From an uncultured Oscillospiraceae bacterium (GTDB taxonomy: Bacteria; Bacillota; Clostridia; Oscillospirales; Ruminococcaceae): a stretch of DNA of 64,000 nucleotides. Of the stretch, positions 17,239-25,643 are shown one piece after another. The notes below the pieces were generated by a model that was not told the DNA's origin, did no database searches, and worked only from the letters and a program-made list of their open reading frames with translations. Position numbers and translations under genes: made by a program. The stretch spans positions 1 to 64,000 of the forward strand of contig CAJUMS010000004.1 in assembly GCA_910587465.1 (NCBI GenBank). Reading direction: 5' to 3'. Every line of letters begins with the position of its first letter. Positions within the stretch are counted from its first letter, which is position 1.

Positions 17239-17265
17239 CTTTCAAAAACTTTCATAAAGTTTCAC
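17239..17265 (-). promoter_or_regulatory. Three 10-bp-phased direct repeats upstream of the fru promoter
   Basis: Reading the minus strand, GTGAAAC (17259-17265), ATGAAAG (17249-17255) and TTGAAAG (17239-17245) are spaced by exactly 10 bp, one helical turn, and end 8 bp before the -35 box. Phased direct repeats of this kind fit a DeoR-type regulator bound on one face of the DNA. FruR is the obvious candidate, but this is inferred. Confidence 0.6.
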
Positions 17266-17334
17266 TTTTCGGAGAGTTTTACAATTTGTAGGAGAGCGCT
17301 TTGTGTATCCTGCACAAAAATTTTTTTGAAATGT

Positions 17335-17366
17335 AAAAAATATCGGGCGCTGTCCGCACCCGATAT
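17335..17366 (-). terminator. Rho-independent terminator of the GntR-ABC operon
   Basis: On the minus strand, ATATCGGG and CCCGATAT form an 8-bp stem with an 11-nt loop (17340-17347 with 17359-17366), followed by six T (17335-17340). It lies about 45 nt beyond the stop of the ABC permease gene. Confidence 0.85.
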
Positions 17367-17409
17367 CAGCTATATGCGCCGTTATTATAATCGGCGTTTT
17401 GCGTTGAAA

Positions 17410-18051
17410 TTATACCTTGCCCGTTTCTTTCTTATTACAAATAGCTATCGATGCCAACCACGACAGCGCGTAAATCACTGTGATGATCGCTAAAAAAATC
17501 GGCGGTATATTTGTTACTGCAAGGTCTTGCGCCGCAATGTCGTCGGGAGCGTTGGCGCGGTTTAACAGTATTACCGCCGCGGTTACTGCTCCTATCATTA
17601 ACATATACACGATTCTGCCTTTTTCCGTGCCGAACGCGAAGCAGAACGGCAGGCATACCGCGGGGAACAGCAGCGCGATAACAAACATTACCAGGACCGT
17701 CACCGCCGAACCGGTGGGGTCGAAATGGCCGTAATGCGCTCCCGTGATCAACAGCACCGTAAATAACACCGCGCACATTACTGCCTGTAAAAGCAGCCCT
17801 ATGAGATACTTTGCCGAAACTATCTGCGCCTTGCTGTACGGGAGAGCTCCCGAATATTCCGTCCAATGACTGCGTTCGTCATAAGCCAGCAGCGTTATCG
17901 GGATAATGCCGGAAAGCAGAACGGGGATCATCAGGAACGATGAGCTATCCGGTGAGAAAAACGCTACGGCTATAAATATGACGTCCATCAGAAAATATAA
18001 TTTGAAATATTTCGCGATCATAAATATATCTTTTGTAATTAACCCTTTCAT
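17410..18051 (-). CDS. ABC-2 type transporter permease
   Basis: 213 residues with six hydrophobic segments (about 14-32, 37-57, 84-104, 117-139, 146-163, 184-205). The opening MKGLITKDIFMIAKYFKLYF and the DERSHWTEYSGALPYSKAQIVSAKYL segment are typical of the ABC2_membrane_5 family. It forms the membrane half of an exporter with the ATPase encoded upstream, whose stop it overlaps by 4 nt. Such YtrA-linked exporters are often induced by cell-wall antibiotics or lantibiotics. The substrate is unknown. It is the last gene before a terminator at 17335-17366. Confidence 0.87.
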   Translation of the reverse strand: MKGLITKDIFMIAKYFKLYFLMDVIFIAVAFFSPDSSSFLMIPVLLSGIIPITLLAYDERSHWTEYSGALPYSKAQIVSAKYLIGLLLQAVMCAVLFTVLLITGAHYGHFDPTGSAVTVLVMFVIALLFPAVCLPFCFAFGTEKGRIVYMLMIGAVTAAVILLNRANAPDDIAAQDLAVTNIPPIFLAIITVIYALSWLASIAICNKKETGKV

Positions 18052-18893
18052 ACGGTCTCCTCCTTTACCATATGTACAAAAAGTTCTTCGATAGATATCG
18101 GGCTGACGCTCATTGAGCCGGGTATCATCTTACGGCGGACTATCGCTTCTGTGCCGTAGGGCGTTAACTTCTTGTGAAGCACCGCCGTTCCGTCAAGCTC
18201 CGAAAGCTGTTTTTCGGTACAGTGAATTACCCCGTATTCGCCGAGCAGCACGTCCTTTTCCTCACACAGCAGCAGCTTCCCCTTATGCAGGAACGCGATA
18301 TAATCGCACAGCTTTTCAAGGTCACTGACAATATGCGAAGAAATAAGTATCGAGCGGTTTTCGTCACGCGTGAATTCGTTGAACATATCGACTACCTCGT
18401 CGCGTACTACGGGGTCGAGACCGCTCGTAGGCTCGTCAAGCAGGAGCAGCTTGCTCCCGTGCGAGACCGCGATAGCTATTCCGAGTTTCATCTTCATACC
18501 GCGCGAAAGCTCCTTGTACTGCTTATTGTCGGGAATTGACAGCCTTTGAAGGGTGTTGAGGTAAAAGTCGTTGTTCCAATTCCTGAACGTACCGCTCATT
18601 ATCTTCCCAACTTGACGCGCGTTAAGACAATCGGGAATACCCGCCTCGTCCATAACCACTCCGACGTCCTCTTTGATAGATTTGATATCCTCGGTGTTAT
18701 CTCTGCCGAGTATCTTTATGCTGCCGCTGTCCTTATGCAGCATATCCAGAATGAGCTTTATCGTAGTGCTCTTACCCGCGCCGTTCTCTCCGACAAGTCC
18801 TAGGATACATCCGCTCGGCAGCGTAAGGCTGATATTGTCGAGCTTAAAGCCCGTGAAAGATTTTGACAGATTTTTGATCTCAAGTGCGTTCAT
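18048..18893 (-). CDS. ABC transporter ATP-binding protein (exporter type)
   Basis: 281 residues. Walker A GENGAGKST (about 36-44), a signature loop ELSRGMKMKLGIA (LSRGM in place of LSGGQ, common in this drug/peptide-export subfamily) and Walker B LLLDEPTSGLDP. The roughly 60 residues after the nucleotide-binding core are a C-terminal extension typical of ABC-2 partners. It overlaps the GntR gene upstream and the permease gene downstream, each by 4 nt, so the three are one tightly coupled unit. It energises the adjacent permease, probably for efflux or envelope-stress protection. Confidence 0.92.
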   Translation of the reverse strand: MNALEIKNLSKSFTGFKLDNISLTLPSGCILGLVGENGAGKSTTIKLILDMLHKDSGSIKILGRDNTEDIKSIKEDVGVVMDEAGIPDCLNARQVGKIMSGTFRNWNNDFYLNTLQRLSIPDNKQYKELSRGMKMKLGIAIAVSHGSKLLLLDEPTSGLDPVVRDEVVDMFNEFTRDENRSILISSHIVSDLEKLCDYIAFLHKGKLLLCEEKDVLLGEYGVIHCTEKQLSELDGTAVLHKKLTPYGTEAIVRRKMIPGSMSVSPISIEELFVHMVKEETV

Positions 18894-19270
18894 TGTTCTT
18901 CCTCCTTTAAAGCGAACCGCAGCATTTCAATAATGTCGTCGTTTGTCAGATTACAGGTCGCCGCGAGCTTTACTATCTCGTCGATATGCTCCTCGACCTT
19001 GCGGAGATTTTCCTCGCGCAGCAGCTCGACGTTCTTCGGCGCTACATAGCAGCCCTTCGCCTGTATCGTGTAGATAAATCCGTCCTTTTCCAGCTCGTCA
19101 TACGCGCGTTTTGTCGTTACAAAGCTGATCTTCAGATCCTTTGCAAGCCCCCGTATCGACGGGAGCATTTCGTTTTCGGACAACTCTCCGCTGATTATCT
19201 GCGACTTTATCTGAGAGTATATCTGGTCATAGATAGGCGAGCCGCTTTTGTTGTCTATAAATATAGTCAA
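18890..19270 (-). CDS. GntR-family (YtrA-type) transcriptional regulator
   Basis: 126 residues from a TTG start at 19270 preceded by AAGAGGTGATG; upstream in-frame ATG codons lack a Shine-Dalgarno sequence. The N-terminus (IFIDNKSGSPIYDQIYSQIKSQIISGEL) and winged helix (LPSIRGLAKDLKISFVTTKRAYDELEKDGFIYTIQAKGCYV) are characteristic of the short YtrA subfamily, which lacks a metabolite-binding domain and has only a short helical dimerisation tail (LREENLRKVEEHIDEIV). It should repress its own ABC operon through the palindrome at 19293-19330. The gene order GntR-ATPase-permease is the standard one for this subfamily. Confidence 0.92.
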   Translation of the reverse strand: MTIFIDNKSGSPIYDQIYSQIKSQIISGELSENEMLPSIRGLAKDLKISFVTTKRAYDELEKDGFIYTIQAKGCYVAPKNVELLREENLRKVEEHIDEIVKLAATCNLTNDDIIEMLRFALKEEEQ

Positions 19271-19292
19271 TTCATCACCTCTTGGTTTCACT

Positions 19293-19336
19293 AAACTGTA
19301 TAGTGATATTATATACAATTTATACAGTTTTGTCAA
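19293..19336 (-). promoter_or_regulatory. Promoter with embedded YtrA-type operator
   Basis: Minus-strand TTGACA (19331-19336), 17 nt and TATAAT (19308-19313), a consensus sigma-A promoter. A perfect 10-bp inverted repeat AAACTGTATA/TATACAGTTT (19293-19302 and 19321-19330) flanks the -10 box. One arm fills the promoter spacer and the other covers the region just after the -10. Binding here would block polymerase directly, which fits autorepression by the adjacent GntR protein. Confidence 0.82.
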
Positions 19337-19694
19337 GAGGTTTTTGAAAAAATTTTTTTGAGTACAGAGAAAATTAAGTACCTATTTTGCTTATATTTGC
19401 TGACGGAAGAAAACAACAAGACCGAAACTATCACGGTTTTCATCAACAAAAAGTTGGTGGGTAAAATGCCTAAATCCACCCCTTTGCTTTTGTTTAAACT
19501 CACAAACATCACAAAAATTTCGTAAATTAGGTGATAGGTGTGATATAATTAGGGTAGTCAGCTTGGCATAAAAATGGGGATAATTCCTCTATATAACAAC
19601 CACTGGCAGCGCAGTCTTGCACGATCGGCTTTTTTTATTTTTTCTAAATGATATATCCATAATAGTTATTCCATACCACGGGAGGAGTTTTTTC
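19337..19694 (+). other. 358-nt intergenic region before the sugar ABC cluster
   Basis: No coding sequence is supported. It is AT-rich and separates divergent units. A TATAAT (19544-19549) lies about 145 nt before the first lipoprotein start but has no good -35 match, so the promoter of the plus-strand cluster is only tentatively placed there. The first lipoprotein gene has a strong GGGAGGAG sequence at its start. No riboswitch, tRNA or repeat was recognised. Confidence 0.5.
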
Positions 19695-20840
19695 ATGAAA
19701 CAAATTATTAAAATACTTGCAGTCGTATCAATGGCTTTGTTATTGGCGGGATGTAATCGTGCGCCCGAGTCCGGAGTGTCGTCGGAGATATCGGAAAATG
19801 ACAGTGTCGGCAGTACGTCTTCAACGGATAGCTCGGTCTCCCCACCGTCAAGCACGCACACAGAAACGCACACGGAGAGCATACCCGAAAAACTCGACTA
19901 TGAGATTTTTAACGGTCTGCCGAAATCGGAAACCCCTTTAAATACCGTAAACTGTAAGGACTTTCGCCCGTCATTGCTGTGTTACGGCGGCGAGAACACA
20001 TTCTTTATGTGGGACGGTAAGGTGTACAAGCATAACGGCGATACCACCGAAGCATTGTTATAAAAAAACGCGTATGATCTGAATTATTATGACGGAATGT
20101 TGTACTTTATCGAAAACGACCGCTACGATATTAGCGGCAGAGATCAAGTACATATTGAGGGCTTATTGTATCGTTTCGATCTTAATAAAGGTGTGATCGA
20201 GACGTTGACGGATTATCCCGTTTCGCTGCCCGTTGTCAGCAACGGCGAGATTTTCTATACCGATTACGCCACTGCTAGCGATCCGGAGCCTCCGACCGGA
20301 ATATATCGCGTTAATGAAGACGGTACTTTCGAGAGACTTTATGACGGTGTGAAGTATATCGAATACAGCGAATATCGTTTGAAATATGATTGGTCGGGCG
20401 AGGAAAAGGTCTATTTCTCACAGGGTGATAAGGGGCTGTTATTGGACGACATCCACCCGTATTGGGACTGCATCGTCGGCGACTATTACTATTATCGCTC
20501 GCAGGTCAACAATACACTGAACAGGCTCTCCGTTCTTACGGGAGAACTCATAACATTAGAACCTGAAAATGAAGAAAACGGATTTTTTTGTATGGATTAT
20601 ACGGTCTTTAACGACATTATCTACCTGATCGGCGATCGGAGCGAATTGCTGAAATACAATTATGAAACAGGCGATTATACTGAAATAGACTGCAAATACG
20701 CTTTCCGTTATATCTATGCCGACGAAAAAAATATTTACGGAGTCGGCTGCGAACGTGAGGAAAACTCAATCAATCATACCTTTCACTTTATTAAGCTTAC
20801 CATAGACGGCGAAACTGCCGAGGGTGAAATACTGGCGTAA
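19695..20840 (+). pseudogene. Beta-propeller-like (DUF5050-type) lipoprotein gene with an in-frame stop
   Basis: The start at 19695 (GGGAGGAG) gives a lipoprotein signal peptide (LLLAGC, Cys about 18) and a Ser/Thr-rich linker. The frame meets TAA at 20061-20063 after 122 codons, then continues in the same frame from AAAAACGCG to the natural stop at 20840 (about 258 more residues). The halves join smoothly (YGGENTFFMWDGKVYKHNG, then YYDGMLYFIEND). They show repeated short strands (LLYRFDLNKGVIE, GIYRVNEDGTF, LNRLSVLTGEL) as in propeller-like solute-sensing lipoproteins. Because the frame is the same on both sides, this is a nonsense change rather than an indel. It may be a true mutation, a read-through site or an assembly error. 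Confidence 0.65.
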
Positions 20841-20849
20841 GGAGAACGT

Positions 20850-22864
20850 ATGATGTCATTCGGAAAATATATATCCGCGCTTATTGCTGTCGTTCTTCTA
20901 TTATTGTTCTGCGGCTGCAATAAAGAGGACGGGAACGTAAACAACGGTGTTATCGAGGAGTTTGTCTACGGGCAGGCGGGAGATGTGGCGTTAATGGCCG
21001 CTGCGGGAGACGTTTTATATACGCTGGAAGACGGTGAAGGCGCGGCGTTCTCCGCTTTTGACGTCAACGGCAGCAGGACGGCAAGCACGGTTATCCCCGA
21101 ATTCAATGCAAATGAAGTAAAATGTATCTGCGCCGATAAAAAAAAATTTACGCAGTGGTCGACGAAGTGAGAAAATTTCTCGTCTGCTCCGTTGATATCA
21201 ACTCGGGAGAGGTAGAGCCTATCTGTGAGCTTGACGAGTTGGATAATGTCGAAAAGGTCGGAGTATGCGGAGATCGGCTGTACTGGCTTGGCGAACGGCG
21301 CAGCGAGACAAAGCCTGTTGAGCCGTTTACGACCGAGGAAGGCGTTACGATATACTTTGAAGACACGGGAAAGAAAATGGGCTGCATTGATCTCGAAAGC
21401 GGAGAAAACGTTCTTTTGGATATCGAGTTTCCCGTTTCCTTTGCTGTTTCCGATAACGGCGTGACAGTATACGCCTATAAAAGCGAGGGCGGCTATTATT
21501 TCGCCGATCTTGCCACGTCGGATAACAAGAGATTTACAAATAAACTGGGTTCGATAACGAATTTTGAATTTTTTAAGGAAAGCGGCGAATTTGCGATTGT
21601 TGGTTCGACCGAATTTATGGGCGTTCTGCCGGTTAGTAAGGCGGATAACGAAAGCGGTGTGATATGCGCCGTAAATAATGTTTATCCCTTTTTCGCGTCG
21701 GAGCTTTGCGCGTCGGAGACGGGTTATGTCTGGCTTAAAACCGCCGATTCCGCTATGTCCTATGAAAAACGGATAAAGCGCTATGATCTGCGTAATACAG
21801 CAGTTAAGGGAAATCCTATACGCGTGATCTCAAGTCAATATTTTACCGAGCAGCCGTTTGCGGCGGGAAGCGAAATTCAAATGAATCAGCTTAGCGGCGA
21901 GGGCTTCGCGCTTACGGTTTTGTCGCTCGACAAAAGCTATGACGCAGCAATGATAAGCTCGGATCAGGGCGTTGCCAATGATATTAAGGAAAAAGGCAGC
22001 TTTTATCCGCTGAACGATGTGCCGGGCGTTTCGGAATATCTTGATCGGTGCTTTCCATACATTAAGAAAACCGTAACGGATCCCGAGGGAAATATCTGTA
22101 TGTTTCCGATTGCCGTGGAGATACCGCTGATTGCTTATAATGAAAAAATTTGCAGCGAAAACGGCATCGTTTTTTCGTCGGAATTGGAACCTTTCATACA
22201 GGCGGTAAAGCGTGCCTCGACAATATCCGAGTATTACGACTGCACACGTTATTGGTTGGTACAAACGCAGCTTATCGGTTATCTTTCGAAAAATCACTCG
22301 TTCGATACCGAGGAATTCCGACGGCTTGCTACACTGTTAAAGGAGCAATGTACCGAGGATATTTTCAAAGGAAATTTCGAACTGTATTCCGCGCTTATGA
22401 CGGTACAGAACGGAATGGATGATCTGTATTATACGTCGATCTACGAGAAAACCTTGTTTACACAGCTGTTGTACCGTATTCAGCAGATCGCTCTGATCAA
22501 TGACGAAAATCTGCGCGCCGTACCCTTGCCTTTGTCGGGAAACGGGAAAAGCGTTGCCGTGTGTACCTTCCTTTGCGTAAATCCCTATTCCGACCGCCTT
22601 TCCGAAACGCTCGGCTTTATTGAAAATACGGTAAGAACGATGTCCTCCGCACGCAATTCATGTATGCTTGCCGATCAAAGCACCTATGAAAGCACAGCGT
22701 TCGCAAGGGATATTTACTCGATTTATCGGAATGGTACAATATTCTTTCAAATTCCGACGGAAATTTACGCCGAAGATTTTGAACGATACTGTGACGGTGC
22801 TCTCACGCTCGACGATTTCATAACCGAGGCAGACCGCAAGCTCTCTGCCTATCTGAACGAATAG
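20850..22864 (+). pseudogene. Extracellular solute-binding lipoprotein, split by a frameshift at an A9 run
   Basis: The N-terminal part (20850-21170) has a lipoprotein signal (LLLFCGC) and ends in KKKFTQWSTK. The second part (to 22864) continues in the -1 frame as KKIYAVVDEVRKFLVCSVD. The change falls in nine consecutive A residues (21138-21146) after GAT. Joined, the protein is about 670 residues: a propeller-like N-terminal half and a C-terminal half with family 1 sugar-binding-protein features (FPIAVEIPLIAYNEKICSENGI, and a late FLCVNPYSDRLSETLGFI). It directly precedes two sugar-type permeases. The run contains a slippery A AAA AAA heptamer in the correct frame, so slippage could restore the product; sequencing error is equally possible. 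Confidence 0.65.
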
Positions 22865-22874
22865 GAGCGGAGCA

Positions 22875-23669
22875 ATGAAAAAATATTTGAAATGGAACAC
22901 AAAGTGCAAGCTTTGCCTTCTGCCGAGCCTGCTGGGGACGGTTGTGTTCTTCGTCGTTCCATATCTGCGCGTGCTTTACTATTCGCTGATCGACAATCAA
23001 TTCCGCCGTAATTTGGTATGGTTCGACAACTACATAAAAACGCTCACAAATAAATATTTTCTGCTTTCGCTGAAAAATTCGCTCCTGTTGATCGTGATCG
23101 CCGTGCCTATTTTAATGACGCTTGCGCTCGTTATCTCGCTTGCGCTGTCCTACGGCATCAAATGGGTGCGGAAAACGCGGTTCGCTTTCGTGCTGCCGAT
23201 GGTGATCCCGACCGCGAGCATTGTCTTGATCTGGCGGAGCGTATTCACCGACAGCAGCACGGCGCTGCCGATCTATCTGCTGTTTATCTGGAAAAATATC
23301 GGGATATGTATCGTTCTGCTGACCGCCGCGTTCACCTCGATAGAGCGCTCGTTATTTGAAGCAGCGCGGCTGGACGGCGCGAATAGCTTTATCCTGCACA
23401 CAAAGATCACGCTTCCGATGATTGCCCCGACCGTATTTTTCACCGCGCTTTTGTCGATAGTCAACAGCTTCAAAATTTTCAAGGAAAGCTACCTGTTTTA
23501 CGGCACAAATTATCCGCCCGACCACTCGTACACGCTGCAATACTATATGAACAACAACTTCCTAAAGCTCGATTATCAGAGCCTCGCGACCTCGGCGGTG
23601 CTGACCTCGATTTTGGTTTTCGGCATTGTGATGGCGGGAATATTTATTCAGCGGAGGTTTGACCGATGA
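22875..23669 (+). CDS. Carbohydrate ABC transporter permease, MalF/UgpA type
   Basis: 264 residues with six membrane helices and the permease EAA loop EAARLDGANSFILHTKITLP (about 172-191), which contacts the ATPase. It starts 10 nt after the binding-protein gene, with SD AGGAGCGGAG. The family imports oligosaccharides, glycerol-3-phosphate or similar solutes. The stop overlaps the next permease by 4 nt. It pairs with the MalG-type permease to form the channel. No ATPase gene is present in this cluster, so a shared MsmX-like ATPase encoded elsewhere is probably used. Confidence 0.92.
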   Translation: MKKYLKWNTKCKLCLLPSLLGTVVFFVVPYLRVLYYSLIDNQFRRNLVWFDNYIKTLTNKYFLLSLKNSLLLIVIAVPILMTLALVISLALSYGIKWVRKTRFAFVLPMVIPTASIVLIWRSVFTDSSTALPIYLLFIWKNIGICIVLLTAAFTSIERSLFEAARLDGANSFILHTKITLPMIAPTVFFTALLSIVNSFKIFKESYLFYGTNYPPDHSYTLQYYMNNNFLKLDYQSLATSAVLTSILVFGIVMAGIFIQRRFDR

Positions 23670-24427
23670 GAAAAATGAACGCTGTTATTTTTACTATTCT
23701 CGCGCTGATATTTGTGCTTCCCGTTGCAGCGACGGTGGTGATGTCATTTTCGTCGGAGGGAGCGCCGTCCTTGCAGGGTTATGCCGATCTGCTTTTTGAT
23801 TGCTTTGTTTTCTACCCAATGTTCTGGAATTCGGTGCTTTACGCGGCAGCGATCACGATCGTACAGCTTATTGTGATTATTCCGTGCGCGTTCGGTTTTT
23901 CGCAGGCGAAGTTCAGGGGCAAGGGCGCACTGTTTGTGTTCTACACTATCCTCATGATGATGCCTTTACAAGTAACGATACTCCCGAATTACATCGGCTT
24001 GCGCGATATGGGATTGATAGATCACCCGCTCGGAATAATTCTGCCAATGATATTCAGCCCGTTCGGGGTGGTTGTCATGCACCAATATATGAAAAACATC
24101 GACAATTCGGTAATTGAAGCCACGCGTCTTGAAACAAATTCAATTTTCCGAATTCTCTTCATAAGCGTAATTCCGCAGATACGCGTCTGCATTTTTGCGG
24201 TTGTTTTATTCGTATTCGCGGACTGCTGGAATATGGTGGAACAGCCCATGCTTTTCCTTAAGGACGACAGCTTGAAAACGCTGTCCGTATTCATTACGAA
24301 CGCGCAGAACTACACGGGCGAGGTGCTGTTCCCTGCGGCTGTAATATTCCTTATCCCCATGCTGATATTGTACCTTTTCTTTAACGAAAATCTGGAAAAA
24401 GGACTGACTTTGGGTGATCTGTCATGA
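23666..24427 (+). CDS. Carbohydrate ABC transporter permease, MalG/UgpE type
   Basis: 253 residues, six membrane helices, with the MalG-type pattern MMMPLQVTILPNYIGLRDMGLID and an EAA loop EATRLETNSIFRILFISVIP (about 151-170). The loop deviates from the usual EAAxxDGA at the central residues (LETNS), which is worth noting since this region docks to the ATPase. It overlaps its neighbours by 4 nt on both sides. The protein is otherwise a full-length family member. Confidence 0.9.
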   Translation: MRKMNAVIFTILALIFVLPVAATVVMSFSSEGAPSLQGYADLLFDCFVFYPMFWNSVLYAAAITIVQLIVIIPCAFGFSQAKFRGKGALFVFYTILMMMPLQVTILPNYIGLRDMGLIDHPLGIILPMIFSPFGVVVMHQYMKNIDNSVIEATRLETNSIFRILFISVIPQIRVCIFAVVLFVFADCWNMVEQPMLFLKDDSLKTLSVFITNAQNYTGEVLFPAAVIFLIPMLILYLFFNENLEKGLTLGDLS

Positions 24428-24837
24428 CGAAAAAAATATTGATTATTGTTACAACACTCTTTTTTGCGGGAATGCTTTTTCTGACATTTTTCGCGGAGAA
24501 AATTCACGAAAGCTCGCTGCCGGAGGTGACCGCTTCGCGACCGGAGCAAAGGCTGTTCCCGTATGAATACGTCGATGAAAACGGCGAGCAGCAGACGGGT
24601 TCAATTCAGAAGATTGCCGTTCCGATAACCATGCTCGAGGACGGCGTTTACGCGGTATACTCTGCCGAAAAGAACGGGACGAAGCGGGATTTCGTAAGGC
24701 TTGCTCCCGTACAGACGGGCGAGGAGCGGGACGGATACGTCGAAATCGTTTCGGGGTTTATGTTCTCCGACCGGATCGTGACGGAGAGCGCGGGGGAGCT
24801 TTATGACGGCGCGGAGGTTCGTGTTGACAGAAGTTAA
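24424..24837 (+). CDS. Membrane-anchored protein resembling the tail of HlyD/MacA adaptor proteins
   Basis: 137 residues: one N-terminal membrane segment (about 5-23) and an extracytoplasmic domain. The region VPITMLEDGVYAVYSAEKNGTKRDFVRLAPVQTGEERDGYVEIVSGFMFSDRIV reads like the C-terminal membrane-proximal domain of membrane-fusion (adaptor) proteins, but the lipoyl and coiled-coil parts are absent. It overlaps the second permease gene by 4 nt, so it belongs to the importer cluster. A role as a periplasm-side accessory subunit is possible but unproven. Its 3' end contains a promoter-like sequence (24824-24853). Confidence 0.7.
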   Translation: MTKKILIIVTTLFFAGMLFLTFFAEKIHESSLPEVTASRPEQRLFPYEYVDENGEQQTGSIQKIAVPITMLEDGVYAVYSAEKNGTKRDFVRLAPVQTGEERDGYVEIVSGFMFSDRIVTESAGELYDGAEVRVDRS

Positions 24838-24853
24838 GAAGGTATACTATAAT
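24824..24853 (+). promoter_or_regulatory. Promoter-like sequence at the end of the importer cluster
   Basis: TTGACA (24824-24829), an 18-nt spacer and TATAAT (24848-24853), pointing right into the 302-nt region 24838-25139, which has no plus-strand gene. It straddles the junction between the end of the importer cluster and the transposase remnant, so it may be accidental or may drive a short RNA antisense to the remnant and to folA. Confidence 0.4.
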
Positions 24854-25015
24854 AATATTTGTGGTAAATATTATCTTCCGAACCTCGGCAGGATATGCGA
24901 AAAACGTGGACATAATGTACCAATGCTCCTCCCAACTTTTAACACAACGCGGATATTTAACACTGCGATTATTCAAGTCATTCATGATCGACAACCAAAA
25001 ATTCGCACTCTCGTT
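24851..25015 (-). pseudogene. IS256-family transposase, internally deleted C-terminal remnant
   Basis: The minus strand encodes NESANFWLSIMNDLNNR fused directly to KYPRCVKSWEEHWYIMSTFF and AEVRKIIFTTNII. Both are conserved blocks of clostridial IS256-type transposases, but they are normally separated by roughly 100 residues, so an internal deletion has occurred. The reading ends just where the conserved TTNxIEG motif with its glutamate would follow. It is opposite in orientation to the N-terminal remnant at 4647-4874 and covers a different part of the protein, so a common origin cannot be shown. The rest of 24838-25139 holds no recognisable gene. Confidence 0.72.
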
Positions 25016-25139
25016 GGCAAACTTGTTCCTGCGGCTACAGCCGCTGTCGATATTACGCTCAGAGTGAGTGCAAGCCGCCGACTTTGCTGGGGCTTGACTG
25101 CCATATCGCGCCTTGTCTTTGTAAATTTATTCCGTAATA

Positions 25140-25643
25140 TTACTCTTTGTTTATTTTTTCGCGGTTCTTTCGTACAAATCTTAGCAGTCGAATATTTTTG
25201 CAGCCCGTCTCAATGACAAAACTCGCTTCTGCAAGTTCCCATTCGGGATCGTGCTCGATATCTTCAAAGAACACATCGCCGTCCATATTCTCATACAGGC
25301 GCGTTATCAACGCTTCGTCACAGTAAGGTGCGAGCTGCTTGTATATCTCTCCGCCGCCTATAACAAAAACCTTGTTCTTTACCGTTTTGACGTATTTCAT
25401 TAGGTTTTCAATATCGGCAAAGACCTTTGCGCCCTCCAAGTCCATTGCGTTGCGTGAGAGTACCAGATTTTCGCGGTCGGGCAGGGGACGTTTTGGGAAA
25501 CTTTCATAGGTCTTTCTGCCCATTATCACGGTTGAATTCAGTGTTACCGCACGGAAATTCTTCATATCCTCGGGCAGGCGGCAAAGCAGTCCGCCGTTTC
25601 TTCCGATAGCGCAGTCGTTGTCCATTACAAGTATAAGCGTCAT
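25140..25643 (-). CDS. folA: Dihydrofolate reductase
   Basis: 167 residues from the ATG at 25643 with GGAGGATAT in front. The N-terminus MTLILVMDNDCAIGRNGGLLCRLPEDMKNF carries the substrate-binding loop and the acidic residue (Glu in LPEDM at the position of the catalytic Asp/Glu). NADPH contacts are MGRKTYESFP and FVIGGGEIYKQL. It reduces dihydrofolate to tetrahydrofolate. The reading frame is open for at least 43 more codons upstream, to an ATG at 25772 with its own SD (GGGAGCG). That would give a 210-residue protein with an atypical N-terminus; it overlaps two hairpins and is treated here as a leader. thyA is not adjacent. Confidence 0.94.
   Translation of the reverse strand: MTLILVMDNDCAIGRNGGLLCRLPEDMKNFRAVTLNSTVIMGRKTYESFPKRPLPDRENLVLSRNAMDLEGAKVFADIENLMKYVKTVKNKVFVIGGGEIYKQLAPYCDEALITRLYENMDGDVFFEDIEHDPEWELAEASFVIETGCKNIRLLRFVRKNREKINKE

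Noticed and set aside
24803..25216. A 137-codon plus-strand open frame after the importer cluster
   Set aside because: It runs antisense to the transposase remnant and the end of folA and has no start signal or recognisable domain.
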